A stretch of DNA of 64,000 nt from Chryseobacterium panacisoli (GCF_008274625.1 NZ_VTRU01000003.1:62001-126000); one strand, 5' to 3'. Positions 32,706 to 43,205 are shown, counted from the first letter of the stretch. Notes: generated from the letters alone by a model not told the origin. A program made the numbers and translations.

Positions 32706-33656
32706 ATGAAAAAACTAGTGACTACTTTTAAAGTTTTCGCCGTATTATCGGTATTGGCACTTTATAGCTGTCAGAATGAAAACAGCGAAATGAATCAGCA
32801 GGAAACAGTGCAGGCAAAAATAACCGCCGCTGACCTGAAAAAAGAGATCACTCCTCTTTCTTCTCAAATTGTCCCTGAAGCAGTACAGCTTCAATTGAAC
32901 GAATCCAGAAAAAACCTTGAAACTTATCTCAACAATGATCTGCAGATTGCAGAAGTAAAAGCATTGGGAAAAATTTCAACCCAAAAAGGCATTGACCTTT
33001 CCCAAAGCCTGATTACAGACAAAGACCAGTTTATAGCATCAGGTAATATCATGGATCCGTCTTCTGTAAAGATTGGAAAAATTGGAGATTTATATACCGG
33101 AGATGATCTTGCAACAGCTCAGCAGGGATTGAGAGAGGCTGTTACTGAGGAAGTGAAATCCGGGATTAATGTTATGGAGATAACGTGGAACAGCAAAAAC
33201 GGAAAATTTACTACTTTGTGTTTTTACAAAGATTCAGGGATTATCTGGGACAATGTTTTCGGAGGTCTTATCATGATGGATCCACGTGGAAATACCGAAG
33301 CTTCCAACAACAATCAGGCAGCAAAAGTAGTGTCTACCTGGTATAAACAATGGTGGACAGCAAACTGGCTATGGGGATCCAAAAGAGGTGAAGCAGGATA
33401 TCAGATTACGATTTATTATTCCGGTTCTACAGTTTCCAATGCCGATGTAAGCGATTGGGGATATATCAGTTTAGGAAAAGCGAAAAGTGAAAGTAAGATT
33501 ATAAAAAGAACAGGAGCTTACGGACAATGTCGCTATGCATTGGGACTTTGTACTCCTACAGGTTCTTTAAGCTTTAATAGCAGCAATTTCTCTGTGTCAT
33601 TCTCAGGGTTGGGCAGTAATATTGTAAGTAATGGGACAAAATCCCTTTATCCATAA
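32706..33656 (+). CDS. Lipoprotein of unknown function with Trp-rich C-terminal part
   Basis: Signal peptide with lipobox ALYSC (Cys22 lipidated), then a 316-residue chain I cannot assign. Residues 35-165 are helical and charged. The second half (about 205-316) starts with a Trp-rich stretch WYKQWWTANWLWG and is Gly/Ser-rich with two Cys close together (QCRYALGLC), looking like a compact beta domain. No enzyme motif. It stands alone between a repeat spacer and a bidirectional terminator. Cell-surface or periplasmic anchoring is likely; the role is open. Confidence 0.75.
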   Translation: MKKLVTTFKVFAVLSVLALYSCQNENSEMNQQETVQAKITAADLKKEITPLSSQIVPEAVQLQLNESRKNLETYLNNDLQIAEVKALGKISTQKGIDLSQSLITDKDQFIASGNIMDPSSVKIGKIGDLYTGDDLATAQQGLREAVTEEVKSGINVMEITWNSKNGKFTTLCFYKDSGIIWDNVFGGLIMMDPRGNTEASNNNQAAKVVSTWYKQWWTANWLWGSKRGEAGYQITIYYSGSTVSNADVSDWGYISLGKAKSESKIIKRTGAYGQCRYALGLCTPTGSLSFNSSNFSVSFSGLGSNIVSNGTKSLYP

Positions 33657-33680
33657 TTTTCATAAAATCAGATTTCAAAA

Positions 33681-33709
33681 AAACGGGAAGCTTGCTGAGC
33701 TTCCCGTTT
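33681..33709. terminator. Bidirectional terminator
   Basis: AAACGGGAAGC pairs perfectly with GCTTCCCGTTT around a 7-base loop, between convergent genes (lipoprotein on plus, arylamine acetyltransferase on minus). Confidence 0.9.
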
Positions 33710-33740
33710 GTATTTTATATCAAGGCTGTATTTAAAGGTA

Positions 33741-34541
33741 TCAGTTTCCAGATTTTGATTTCAATACTTCTACTGCATTTTCTTTCAGTCCGAAAGTATT
33801 CATCAGTATTTCATACAACTTCATATCGTTTTCTATAGATATGGATTCTTTTTCACCATTATCAGACCGGATATTCAGGACATGGTCTGTATAGGTATAA
33901 CGGACATTCTCATCTACTTTTGAAAGAATCAGTTTGTTCTTAAAATGAGAATCCGGATGGGTAGACAAATACCAGTTAGAGATATTAAGATCAATGGGCT
34001 CTACATGTTCAGGTATGAAGCGATACACAGGAAACCATTGTTCTTTCAGCATCCAGAGGGTATAGGTTTCATCTTTACAGGTAACTTTAAATATCCCGTT
34101 GGGTGTTTGCTGAGGTTCTTCTTTATTTAAAAGGACGGGTGCTGTAAGTGTAGCTGTTCCAAATCCACAGTCTACAATATACTTTTCACCTCCAAAATCA
34201 ACGATCAGTAACAAATGAGTCTGTGCCGCAACGCTGTCTTCTTGCCTTCCCCACACTACTCTTCCAAGCTGCAATTTTACATTGAATCCTAAATGTTTTA
34301 AAACTTCGCTTAAAAGCAGGTTTTGTTCATAGCAATATCCTCCACGTGATTCTGTAACCAGTTTTTTAAAAATATCATCCAGATCCAGAGAAGGCACTGT
34401 TCCTGTATAAGAGTCAATATTCTCAAAAGGAATGTGTTTAGGATGAAGCTGGTGTATTGTTTTCAATACCTCCATACTCATTTCTGGAGTTCCGGAGAAA
34501 TGAATCCGTTCGAAATACTTTTCCAGGTTTAATGTATTCAT
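33741..34541 (-). CDS. nat: Arylamine N-acetyltransferase
   Basis: A 266-residue NAT enzyme that moves acetyl from acetyl-CoA to arylamines, hydrazines or related acceptors. The Cys-His-Asp triad is complete: Cys70 in RGGYCYEQN, His109 in AAQTHLLL, Asp124 in IVDCGFG. N-terminal helical bundle (1-80), beta-barrel (80-195) and C-terminal lid follow. The PFENID motif (38-43) also fits. Physiological substrate is unknown; in some bacteria NAT helps make secondary metabolites, but no such cluster is visible here. Confidence 0.94.
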   Translation of the reverse strand: MNTLNLEKYFERIHFSGTPEMSMEVLKTIHQLHPKHIPFENIDSYTGTVPSLDLDDIFKKLVTESRGGYCYEQNLLLSEVLKHLGFNVKLQLGRVVWGRQEDSVAAQTHLLLIVDFGGEKYIVDCGFGTATLTAPVLLNKEEPQQTPNGIFKVTCKDETYTLWMLKEQWFPVYRFIPEHVEPIDLNISNWYLSTHPDSHFKNKLILSKVDENVRYTYTDHVLNIRSDNGEKESISIENDMKLYEILMNTFGLKENAVEVLKSKSGN

Positions 34542-34649
34542 AATTTGTTTTTTTGTTTTTAAAAAGCGGAAAGACTGTTTCTGTAAAATTATTGAATAGA
34601 TTGAATCCGGCGTGGTATATATGTTCGGAATAGAACAAATCTATTGTTT

Positions 34650-35885
34650 CTAAAAATCCTTTATTTTTTCTTTTCCTTTTTTCTGAAATGCAGAATAGGT
34701 AATCACAACGCTGACCGCCATTAAAATAAATGCTAAAAAGAAAGGCGCACCGGAAAACTTGAACGGCGCTTCATCATGCGTGAAAAAGTAAAAAAGATTC
34801 GTCATCATCGGAGGCCCGATAATAGAAGTTGCACTCATTAAACTCGTCAATGCTCCCTGAAGCTCCCCTTGTTCATTGGAAGGAACACTTTTCGTGATGA
34901 CAGACTGTAAAGCCGGCCCGCAGATTCCTCCTAAACAATAGGGCACCAAAAATACAAACATCATCCACCCCTCAGAGGCAAAAGCAAACAGCAGCATTCC
35001 TACTGCATAGAAAGCCAATCCGTAATAAATACTTTTCTGCTCCCCAAGCCTTGGAGTAGTCCATCTGATAAGTCCACCCTGTACAAGACCAACCAGTAAA
35101 CCTACTACTCCTAATGAAATCCCCACCATTCTTTCTGTCCAGCTGAACTTATACATTGTAAAGAAACTCCAGTTACTCTGTACAGCATGACCTGCAATAT
35201 AAATCAATATTAAGGAAAGAATAAGTCCCGAAATTTCAGGGTGTTTACCTAAAAACTTAAATGAGCCTATAGGGTTTGCACGTTTCCAGTCAAACGGTCT
35301 TCTTTTATCTTTATCCAAACTTTCAGGAAGGATGAAATACCCATACAGGAAGTTAAGCAGACATAAGCCTGCCGCAGCATAGAAAGGAACTCTGGCACCA
35401 TAATGACCAAGCACTCCACCCAGAACCGGACCAATAATAAATCCGAGCCCAAAAGCAGCTCCTATCAGTCCAAAATTCTTGGCTCTGTCTTCATCGGTAG
35501 AAATATCTGCAATATAAGCACTGGCAGTGGTTACACTTGCGCCTGTTATTCCGGCTATAATTCTTCCCAGAAACAGCCACCAGATTGTGGGAGCCAGTGC
35601 AAGGAAAATATAATCCACTGCAAATCCGAAAAGAGAGATCAGGATTACAGGTCTGCGCCCATATTTATCACTCAGATTTCCAACAAGCGGAGAGAATATA
35701 AACTGGGTAAACGCATAGGCAAACCCAAGCCAGCCACCATATTTTGCGGCTTCACTAATATCTGCATGAATAAGTTCCTCAATCAATTTGGGAACAACAG
35801 GAATGATGATTCCCCATCCTGTAATATCTATGAGTAAAGTAATAAATATGAAGCCAATAGCAGCTTTTTTCTTTGAATTTTCCAT
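34650..35885 (-). CDS. TetA-like MFS drug efflux transporter
   Basis: A 411-residue, 12-helix antiporter of the Tet/DHA1 group. The cytoplasmic motif A reads [14 protein letters not shown] at about residues 68-81, and motif C-like [16 protein letters not shown] follows at about 142-157. Highly similar proteins are annotated as TCR/Tet transporters in environmental flavobacteria without proven tetracycline export. Located 108 bp upstream of the arylamine acetyltransferase on the same strand, so a joint xenobiotic role is possible. Confidence 0.9.
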   Translation of the reverse strand: MENSKKKAAIGFIFITLLIDITGWGIIIPVVPKLIEELIHADISEAAKYGGWLGFAYAFTQFIFSPLVGNLSDKYGRRPVILISLFGFAVDYIFLALAPTIWWLFLGRIIAGITGASVTTASAYIADISTDEDRAKNFGLIGAAFGLGFIIGPVLGGVLGHYGARVPFYAAAGLCLLNFLYGYFILPESLDKDKRRPFDWKRANPIGSFKFLGKHPEISGLILSLILIYIAGHAVQSNWSFFTMYKFSWTERMVGISLGVVGLLVGLVQGGLIRWTTPRLGEQKSIYYGLAFYAVGMLLFAFASEGWMMFVFLVPYCLGGICGPALQSVITKSVPSNEQGELQGALTSLMSATSIIGPPMMTNLFYFFTHDEAPFKFSGAPFFLAFILMAVSVVITYSAFQKKGKEKIKDF

Positions 35886-35892
35886 GATGGTG

Positions 35893-35900
35893 CAAAATTA
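35893..35900 (-). promoter_or_regulatory. -7 element of the efflux transporter
   Basis: On the minus strand TAATTTTG matches TAnnTTTG, 8 bp before the start codon; no TTTG at the right distance upstream. The leader would be very short. Confidence 0.4.
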
Positions 35901-36016
35901 ATCAAATCTTAAAAATAATGGTTCTAAATTTCATTGTATTAAAGAAGTATAACATTAATAATACACTTGATTTGCTTTTTAATATTTATAAAGGAATAAA
36001 AAAGCAGATATTTAGC

Positions 36017-36048
36017 AAAAAAAGACCGTTTCTAAAGAAACGGTCTTT
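36017..36048 (-). terminator. Intrinsic terminator of secDF
   Basis: On the minus strand AAAGACCGTTTC and GAAACGGTCTTT form a 12-bp stem with a 4-base loop and are followed by a run of seven T. Confidence 0.92.
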
Positions 36049-36069
36049 ACTAATTTATTGTAGTTTGTA

Positions 36070-38979
36070 TTACTTTGAAGCAAGTTCTTCTTTTTTAGAA
36101 GTGGTTTTTCCATGTACCTCTTCTTCTTTTCCTGTTTTAAGGAAGTCATAAGCAATTGCAGACGCAATAAAGATAGATGAATACGTACCGAATCCAATAC
36201 CAATTAACATAGCAAACATGAATCCTCTCAGGTTATCACCACCGAAAATGAAGATCGCAAGGATAACCAGAATTGTAGTAAATGAGGTGTTGAATGTTCT
36301 ACCCAATGTACTTGAGATAGAGTCATCAAACAGACCCGCTAATGTTAAAGATTTTTTCTCTCTCAGGTATTCTCTAATTCTGTCGAAGATAATTACCGTA
36401 TCATTGATTGAGTATCCTAATACAGTAAGGATCGCAGCAACGAAATCCTGATTGATCTCCATGTTGAACGGCATAAACTTATGAAGTAATGAATAAGCTC
36501 CCAAAATGATAACAGCATCGTGGAATAATGCCGCAACAGCACCAAGAGAGAACTGCCATTTTCTAAATCTTACCAAGATATAGATAAAAATACCTGCTAA
36601 TGCTGCAACTACAGCAAGAATACCGTGTGTTTTGATATCGTCCGCAACAGTAGGTCCTACTTTCTCAGAAGAAATAATTCCTGAGTGATCTTTGTCTGCA
36701 GATTTGAAATCTTTTAACGTCATGTTTGCAGGTAAGCTGGATTTCAATCCATCATACAATTTCTGCTCAACAGTCTGGTCAGCTTTCAAAGATTCATCTT
36801 CAATAAGATAATCTGTAGAGATTTTCAATTGCTTATCATTACCGAAAGTTTTAGCTTCTACTGAAGAGTTTTTACCATCTTCAGTCTGGAACATTTTCAC
36901 TAAACTAGCTTCAACATCTTCAGCATTTACAGCTTTATCAAATCTTACTACATAGTTTCTACCTCCTGTAAAGTCGATACCATATTTGAATCCGTGGATT
37001 GCAATAGATGCAATACAAATAACAGTTAAGACACCGGAAATGATGTAAGCATATTTTCTTTTTCCAATAAAATCGATCCAGGTATTTCTGAAAAGATTTT
37101 TTGTAGCACCTGTCCAAACAGAAAGGTGTTTTCCTTTATTCAGTCTGGAGAAGATCATTACTCTTGAAATCAATACCGAAGTAAAGAATGTCATCAAGAT
37201 ACCGATTCCTAATGTTAATGCAAAACCTTTAATAGGCCCTGTTCCGAAAAGGAATAGTACACCTGCCGTCAGTAATGTCGTTAAGTGACCATCAACAATT
37301 GCACTTAATGCATGTTTGAAACCGTCTTTGTATGCTTCAAGAATACTTTTTCCTGCGAAAAGTTCTTCTTTAGTTCTTTCATAGATAATTACGTTCGTAT
37401 CTACCGCCATGGCCATTGTAAGTACAATACCTGCAATACCAGGAAGCGTAAGGGTAGCATCTACGGAATCCATAATTCCGAAAATGTAGAATAGGTTGAT
37501 TATCATTGCAATTACGGCATAAATACCAGCTCCGCCATAGTAGAAAATGATATAAGCAATAATTAATAAGAATGCGATACCAAATGACATCACCCCAGCA
37601 TCAATAGATTCTTGTCCTAATGAAGGACCTACAACCGTAGCCTGAACTACTTTTGCACCTGCTGGTAATTTACCTGCTCCTAAAACGTCTACCAATTCTT
37701 TAGCTTCTTCCTGAGAGAAGTTACCAGAGATCTGGGTTCTACCGTTCGGAATTGCATTTACAACGTTTGGTGCAGTATACACTCTACCGTCAAGTGTTAC
37801 AGCAACCGGCTTACCAACATTTTTCTCCGTTAATGTTTTCCAATCTTTTGCTCCTTTGGAATCCATCTGCATATCTACTACTACTCTGCTCAGCTCATCA
37901 TAGCTGATATTTGCAGTTTCAACAGCACCGTCTACCGGAGCTTTTTGGTTGATGTTACCTCTGATGGCATACAATACTAAGCTTTCAGCATCTGTAGCTT
38001 CAGGTTTGTACCCCCACATGAACTGTGTATATTTAATGTTAGCCGGACGTAAAGACTGACCTACTTTACTGTTTAAAATCTTATTAACAACAGCTGTATC
38101 AGATAATTTTACGTTAGCAACACCATTCGTTCTTAATTTGTCAAGCTGTAAAAGGTTCATGAAGTTCACATTCTTTGCAACTCCCATAGAATCTCCTTTT
38201 GTAGCAACCATAGTTGTCAAAGTCTGGAAATAAGGCGCAATTTCAGGAACCTGCTGTACTTCCCAGAACTGAAGTTTTGCAGAAGTCTGAAGCATTTTCT
38301 TCACTTTATCGATGTCCTTCATACCAGGCATTTCTACAGAAATTCTAGCTGTTCCAGGTACTCTCTGAACGTTTGGCTGCACAGCACCCATTTTATCAAT
38401 TCTCGTTCTGATTACCTCGAAAGCTGTTCCTACAGATGCATCAATTTTTCTTTTAACAATGCTTTTAACCTGCTCATCAGGAGTGTTGTACTTCACCTCA
38501 GTAAGTGTCGTATTTCCGAAAATTTCCGGATCTGCCAACTTAAGGTTTGTACCTTTAGCTTTGTTCACTGCATCGAATTGTTCGAAGAAGTTATCGATGT
38601 AAGCTTTTGTAGAATTCTTCTGTGCTTCATCAGTTTTGTTTAAAGCCTCAATAAGAACAGGATTTGTAGAATAATTGGTTAAATCATTCACAAGATCTCT
38701 CTGGTTGATTTCCAAAAGAACGTTGATCCCTCCTTTCAAGTCAAGACCAAGTTTCATTTCCTTGTCTTTGGCTTTAGTGTAATAAAGTTTTGTGAATCCT
38801 AGATTCAAAGTATCCTTAGAAAGTCTAGCAATTTCTTTCTGATACTTCTCCGGATTGTCTCCTGCAATAGCAGTTGCCTGCTTTTCAATTTTGCTGGCGT
38901 ACCATGTTGGTAATAGCTCGTTTAAGCAAATCAACCCTAGTACAATAGCGACAATTGTAATAAGTCCTTTTCCTTGCAT
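36070..38979 (-). CDS. secDF: Protein translocase SecDF (fused)
   Basis: A 969-residue fusion of SecD and SecF, the proton-driven accessory of the Sec translocon that pulls proteins across the inner membrane. SecD part: N-terminal helix (about 7-24), GLDLKGG at 78-84, large periplasmic domain, then six helices with the AMAVDTNVIIYER motif near residue 526. SecF part: helix around 690, second periplasmic domain, and YSINDTVIIFDR near residue 861. The two Asp residues in these motifs carry protons. The SecD periplasmic domain is longer than in E. coli, as is usual for Bacteroidetes. Confidence 0.97.
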   Translation of the reverse strand: MQGKGLITIVAIVLGLICLNELLPTWYASKIEKQATAIAGDNPEKYQKEIARLSKDTLNLGFTKLYYTKAKDKEMKLGLDLKGGINVLLEINQRDLVNDLTNYSTNPVLIEALNKTDEAQKNSTKAYIDNFFEQFDAVNKAKGTNLKLADPEIFGNTTLTEVKYNTPDEQVKSIVKRKIDASVGTAFEVIRTRIDKMGAVQPNVQRVPGTARISVEMPGMKDIDKVKKMLQTSAKLQFWEVQQVPEIAPYFQTLTTMVATKGDSMGVAKNVNFMNLLQLDKLRTNGVANVKLSDTAVVNKILNSKVGQSLRPANIKYTQFMWGYKPEATDAESLVLYAIRGNINQKAPVDGAVETANISYDELSRVVVDMQMDSKGAKDWKTLTEKNVGKPVAVTLDGRVYTAPNVVNAIPNGRTQISGNFSQEEAKELVDVLGAGKLPAGAKVVQATVVGPSLGQESIDAGVMSFGIAFLLIIAYIIFYYGGAGIYAVIAMIINLFYIFGIMDSVDATLTLPGIAGIVLTMAMAVDTNVIIYERTKEELFAGKSILEAYKDGFKHALSAIVDGHLTTLLTAGVLFLFGTGPIKGFALTLGIGILMTFFTSVLISRVMIFSRLNKGKHLSVWTGATKNLFRNTWIDFIGKRKYAYIISGVLTVICIASIAIHGFKYGIDFTGGRNYVVRFDKAVNAEDVEASLVKMFQTEDGKNSSVEAKTFGNDKQLKISTDYLIEDESLKADQTVEQKLYDGLKSSLPANMTLKDFKSADKDHSGIISSEKVGPTVADDIKTHGILAVVAALAGIFIYILVRFRKWQFSLGAVAALFHDAVIILGAYSLLHKFMPFNMEINQDFVAAILTVLGYSINDTVIIFDRIREYLREKKSLTLAGLFDDSISSTLGRTFNTSFTTILVILAIFIFGGDNLRGFMFAMLIGIGFGTYSSIFIASAIAYDFLKTGKEEEVHGKTTSKKEELASK

Positions 38980-39008
38980 TTTGTTATAACTACGTTAAAT
39001 TAAGTCGG

Positions 39009-39016
39009 CAAATATA
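39009..39016 (-). promoter_or_regulatory. -7 element of secDF
   Basis: On the minus strand TATATTTG matches TAnnTTTG 29 bp before the ATG; the -33 region has no exact TTTG. Confidence 0.5.
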
Positions 39017-39196
39017 ATGATTTTCTTGTATTTTATGAATTTTTAACAACAGAAATGGTTTATTTTCAGATATATTGGTATTCTGAGTTCTATTTAAGAT
39101 TTAACAATTTTTTCATAGTATCATAATGAAGTCTTCAAAATTCGATTGGTATAAAATTTTCATTCATTTCACCAACACACTAACTCTCAAAATATT

Positions 39197-40561
39197 ATGA
39201 AAAAATTACTTTTTACCATTAGTATTTTTTCTTCCTTAATTGCTAATTCTCAAAGCATTAATTTGGAAGAATTTGCCACGGGACTTACCAGCCCGGTAGA
39301 GATTACAAACGCCAATGACAGCCGGCTTTTTGTTGTTCAGCAGAACGGAATTATTAAAATTATTCAGCCCAACGGAACTATTAACGCAACTAATTTTCTG
39401 AATATTGGTTCAAAAATTATTTTCGGAGGTGAAAGGGGTCTTTTGGGACTAGCTTTTCACCCACAATACTCCAGCAACGGGTATTTTTTTGTGTATTATA
39501 ACAATCCGGCAGGTAATATCATTGTTGCGAGATACAGCGTCAGTACAACCGATCCTAATGTAGCTGATCCTGCCACTGAAAAAATTCTTCTAAACATTCC
39601 CAAACCATTCGACAATCACAACGGAGGAAGCATTCATTTTGCTCCTGACGGAAAACTCTGGATCATCACCGGAGACGGAGGAAGCGGCGGAGATCCGAAT
39701 AATAATGCCCAAAACAAAAATGTATTGCTTGGAAAAATGCTGAGAATAGATGTGGATGCTACAGGCCCCTACAATATCCCGCCTGACAATCCTTTTGCAG
39801 GAACCATAGATGGCGCTGATGAAATATGGGCTTATGGCCTCAGAAATGCCTGGAAGTTTTCCTTTGACCTGACGACAGGAAATGCAATGATTGCAGATGT
39901 AGGACAGGGAGCTATCGAAGAAATTAATAAAATGCCCATAACACAAGCCGGTTTGAACTATGGCTGGCGCTGCTATGAAGGAAATAATGCTTATAACACA
40001 GCAGGGTGTGCTGCACAGTCTTCCATGACGTTTCCTATTGCGGTATATGATCATTCAGGCGGAAAATGCTCTATCACAGGTGGGTATGTTTACAGAGGAA
40101 CTCAATATCCGTCACTGCAGGGAAAATATTTTTTTGCAGACTACTGCTCTACCCAGATCGGAATTCTTGATAGCAATAATACCATCACATGGACAAGTCC
40201 TTATTCCGGGAATAATTTCTCTACATTCGGAGAGGATTATCAGAAAGGTCTGTACGTAGCCGCAGTAAACAGTGGGAAAATCTTTAAAATATCCACAGGA
40301 ACTCTAGGAACTCAGGAAAATACTTTAGGAACCATAAAAGTTTATCCTAATCCTGCTTCAAAAGAAATTTTCATTGATGGCGTTACAGATAAAAAAGCAA
40401 CTCTGGAAATTATCAGCGCAGAAGGAAGAAAAGTACTGGAAACAGATCAAATCTCTAATGGAAAGGGAATAAATATTTCGGGAATACCTGCCGGTGTTTA
40501 TTTCATCAACCTGAAATCCGGAGAACAGAAGTCTTACAGTCAGAAACTGATTATTAAATAA
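39197..40561 (+). CDS. Secreted PQQ-type sugar dehydrogenase with T9SS sorting domain
   Basis: A 454-residue protein: signal peptide (about 1-18), a six-bladed beta-propeller of the glucose/sorbosone dehydrogenase family (about 25-365; FAPDGKLWIITGDGG and YGLRNAWKFSFD are family motifs), and a type IX secretion C-terminal domain (about 378-454) beginning KVYPNPASKEIFI and ending KLIIK. It should be exported by the T9SS to the surface or medium. Homologues oxidise aldose sugars with PQQ, but cofactor residues were not all checked. Confidence 0.88.
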   Translation: MKKLLFTISIFSSLIANSQSINLEEFATGLTSPVEITNANDSRLFVVQQNGIIKIIQPNGTINATNFLNIGSKIIFGGERGLLGLAFHPQYSSNGYFFVYYNNPAGNIIVARYSVSTTDPNVADPATEKILLNIPKPFDNHNGGSIHFAPDGKLWIITGDGGSGGDPNNNAQNKNVLLGKMLRIDVDATGPYNIPPDNPFAGTIDGADEIWAYGLRNAWKFSFDLTTGNAMIADVGQGAIEEINKMPITQAGLNYGWRCYEGNNAYNTAGCAAQSSMTFPIAVYDHSGGKCSITGGYVYRGTQYPSLQGKYFFADYCSTQIGILDSNNTITWTSPYSGNNFSTFGEDYQKGLYVAAVNSGKIFKISTGTLGTQENTLGTIKVYPNPASKEIFIDGVTDKKATLEIISAEGRKVLETDQISNGKGINISGIPAGVYFINLKSGEQKSYSQKLIIK

Positions 40562-40606
40562 AAATTGACTAATGAGATATCTCAACTAAAATTTTAAAGC
40601 AATAAA

Positions 40607-40633
40607 AAAGCGGTTCAGATGTGAACCGCTTTT
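40607..40633. terminator. Bidirectional terminator
   Basis: AAAAGCGGTTCA and TGAACCGCTTTT form a 12-bp stem between the convergent sugar dehydrogenase and hemN. Confidence 0.9.
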
Positions 40634-40636
40634 CAT

Positions 40637-41995
40637 TTATATTGTCATTGAGAAAATTCTTGTTTCAGGTTTATTCCTCATCATTCTCAGGTCAAAAACC
40701 ATGGCTACATTTCTTGTGAAAGCTCTTCCTTCTTCTGTAATTTTAACTTCGGTTCCATTAATCTCAACCAATCCGTCATTTTCCATTTCTTTCAACATTT
40801 CTAAAGCATTTTCAAGCTCCGGGAAAGAATTGTTGATATCAAAAGTGGTTTCAAGCTGGCACATCAGATTCAGAATATGTCTTCTTACAATCAGATCTTC
40901 TTCACTCAGAACGTGTCCTTTGACAACAGGAATCTCACCTTCTTCAACCATTTTCTGATATTCTTCAACCGTTTTTACATTCTGGGCAAAAGCATACCAT
41001 GAATCTGAAATAGCAGACATACCAAGTCCTACCATCAGTTGGGTTTTGCTTGAAGTGTATCCCATGAAATTTCTGTGAAGTTTTTTATGAATCAAAGACT
41101 GATACAGATCATCATGTTCCAGAGAGAAATGATCCATCCCAACCTCGATATATCCTAAATCCTGAAGCAGTCTTTTACCATCTTCGTACAAACGACGTTT
41201 TTCTTCTCCGCTTGGAAGGTCATTTTCATCAAAACCTCTCTGACCAACTCCTTTTACCCACGGAACATGTGCGTAAGAGTAAAAGGCAAGTCTGTCCGGC
41301 TTCAGCTCCATTGTTTTTCTGATCGTGTGTTCCATCGCCTCCCAGTTCTGATGTGGCAGCCCAAACACAAGGTCATGGCTGATTCCCCTGTAACCGATTT
41401 CCTTTGCCCATTCTGTAACATTTTTTACATTTTCAAAGGGCTGGATTCTATTGATTGCTTTCTGAACTTTAGGATCATAATCCTGAACTCCAAAGCTTAC
41501 TCTTCTGAAACCAAGGTCGTATAAAGTCTGAAGATGTTCTTTTGTTGTATTGTTAGGATGTCCTTCAAAAGAAAATTCCGGATGTTCCGCAATATCTACG
41601 GTGGAAAAGATTCCCTCCAACAATGTTTTTAAGTTCTCGGGAGAAAAAAACGTAGGAGTTCCGCCTCCTAAGTGTAATTCTTTTAGTTTAGGTTTTTCGT
41701 TGAAAAGGTCTAGATAAAGCTTCCACTCTTTCAAAACGCTTTCCAGATAAGGCACTTCAACACTGTGTTGTTTGGTAATACGTTTATGACATGCACAGAA
41801 CGTACACAAAGCCTCACAGAAAGGCAAATGGATATAAATAGAAATCCCCTCCTCTGCATTACTCTCATGAAAAGACCTGATTACTGTTTCCTTCCATTTT
41901 TCCGGTGAAAATGTAGATTCATCCCAATACGGAACGGTAGGATAAGAAGTGTAACGCGGTCCGGGAATATTATACTTATCTATTAAAGAGTTCAT
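40637..41995 (-). CDS. hemN: Oxygen-independent coproporphyrinogen III oxidase
   Basis: A 452-residue radical-SAM enzyme of haem synthesis that decarboxylates coproporphyrinogen III without oxygen. The iron-sulfur motif is CEALCTFCAC with Cys60, Cys64 and Cys67 (Cys69 also conserved). GGGTPTF near residues 114-120 follows, as does the HemN C-terminal domain (about 360-440). The start PGPRYTSYPTVPYW at residues 11-24 is characteristic of true HemN rather than HemW. It is a single gene with a terminator on its 3' side. Confidence 0.96.
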   Translation of the reverse strand: MNSLIDKYNIPGPRYTSYPTVPYWDESTFSPEKWKETVIRSFHESNAEEGISIYIHLPFCEALCTFCACHKRITKQHSVEVPYLESVLKEWKLYLDLFNEKPKLKELHLGGGTPTFFSPENLKTLLEGIFSTVDIAEHPEFSFEGHPNNTTKEHLQTLYDLGFRRVSFGVQDYDPKVQKAINRIQPFENVKNVTEWAKEIGYRGISHDLVFGLPHQNWEAMEHTIRKTMELKPDRLAFYSYAHVPWVKGVGQRGFDENDLPSGEEKRRLYEDGKRLLQDLGYIEVGMDHFSLEHDDLYQSLIHKKLHRNFMGYTSSKTQLMVGLGMSAISDSWYAFAQNVKTVEEYQKMVEEGEIPVVKGHVLSEEDLIVRRHILNLMCQLETTFDINNSFPELENALEMLKEMENDGLVEINGTEVKITEEGRAFTRNVAMVFDLRMMRNKPETRIFSMTI

Positions 41996-42173
41996 TTTGA
42001 AATTTAAAATTTTATAAGGGTATGAAATTTAGCATCATTAAAATTTCATCTTACAAAATTAACCATTAGTTATGAATTTTAACCTATGAATTATATTAGG
42101 TTCTATTTTATAATGAGTCTAAATACACATGGTCAGGCTTTTGGCCAAGAGTGATAAATTCTATACCTTATAT

Positions 42174-43205
42174 TTAAAATTTTAATCTCATCACTGCAAT
42201 TCTGCTATTTCCTGCAAGAACAACATTGTTATCATCAATCCACTGACAGACGAAGAAACCTTTTTCATCAGAGATTTTCTTCCAGGTCTTTCCAAAATCT
42301 GAAGAATAGCTGATATGCTTGTCCCCAACTGCAATAATTTCTTTTCCTTTTGATCCCGGCTTAATTTTTACACAGGTTGTATATCCAGCATTCTGTCCTG
42401 AAGCCTGAATCTGCCAGGTTTCACCAGCATCAATACTGGTGGCAATATTGTTGACATTGGCATCCTGCTTGGTATAATCCCCTCCTGCTGCAATCCCGAA
42501 GCGGTCTTCAAAAAAATCGATGGAATACATTCCCTGTGAAGACTCTCCCTGAATGAAAGGTGTTTCAATAATCTTCCAGTCCAATCCCTTCTGCTTAAAG
42601 ATCCTGGAAGCTTTCCCGCCGGTTGCAATCCAGAGGATATCCTTGTAGGAAGCAATGTTGGTATTGCTGGCGGCAAATGCAGCCTCACCTTCCTTTAGCT
42701 TTACTTTCTCGTGATTACCCATTGGAGGATTCCATGTCTCGTACATTTTCTTGTGAGGGAATAATAATGCCAGCTTCATAAAAAGATTTTTATCAGGATC
42801 ACTGAACGTTATACCGTATCCATCCTTTACAAAATGTAAAGCATCATAAAAAGCTGTTTTAGCAGTGTCTTTAAAGACAATCTGTGATTTCAAATCTTTT
42901 TTATCAATTTTAAAAAAGTAAGCAGGACTTTCAATGTTGATGGCATAGAAAGAGGTTTTATCCTGCGCCAGCGTCCTGAACTGAAGTTTGTCTTCGGACA
43001 GTTTGATCTGCTTCTGGTTTTTATAGTCTTTAAGATCTACAAACCCGAATTTGGAATCCGTACCGCTATACCAGACCTTATTGTCATATAATTCCAGCGC
43101 TCTGATACTGATCTTATCATTAAGAATGGTTTCAAGGCTTTCCACTTGCTGGGAAAACGCCGTAAATCCTATGGACAGGAGTAAAATGGAAAAAATATTT
43201 TTCAT
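42174..43205 (-). CDS. Exported YCF48-like beta-propeller protein
   Basis: I chose the ATG at 43205, which gives a proper signal peptide (MKNIFSILLLSIGFTAFSQ) and 343 residues; an in-frame start 18 nt upstream would precede the signal peptide with polar residues. The mature protein has repeated blades with the YCF48/sialidase-like motif (for example SIDAGETWQIQASG and SSDFGKTWKKIS), indicating a beta-propeller. It is often annotated as oxidoreductase in this group, without evidence of catalysis. Neighbours give no clear hint. Confidence 0.75.
   Translation of the reverse strand: MKNIFSILLLSIGFTAFSQQVESLETILNDKISIRALELYDNKVWYSGTDSKFGFVDLKDYKNQKQIKLSEDKLQFRTLAQDKTSFYAINIESPAYFFKIDKKDLKSQIVFKDTAKTAFYDALHFVKDGYGITFSDPDKNLFMKLALLFPHKKMYETWNPPMGNHEKVKLKEGEAAFAASNTNIASYKDILWIATGGKASRIFKQKGLDWKIIETPFIQGESSQGMYSIDFFEDRFGIAAGGDYTKQDANVNNIATSIDAGETWQIQASGQNAGYTTCVKIKPGSKGKEIIAVGDKHISYSSDFGKTWKKISDEKGFFVCQWIDDNNVVLAGNSRIAVMRLKF

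Noticed and set aside
39590..40054. 154-residue minus-strand frame in the sugar dehydrogenase gene
   Set aside because: Antisense to a conserved beta-propeller; no plausible start context.
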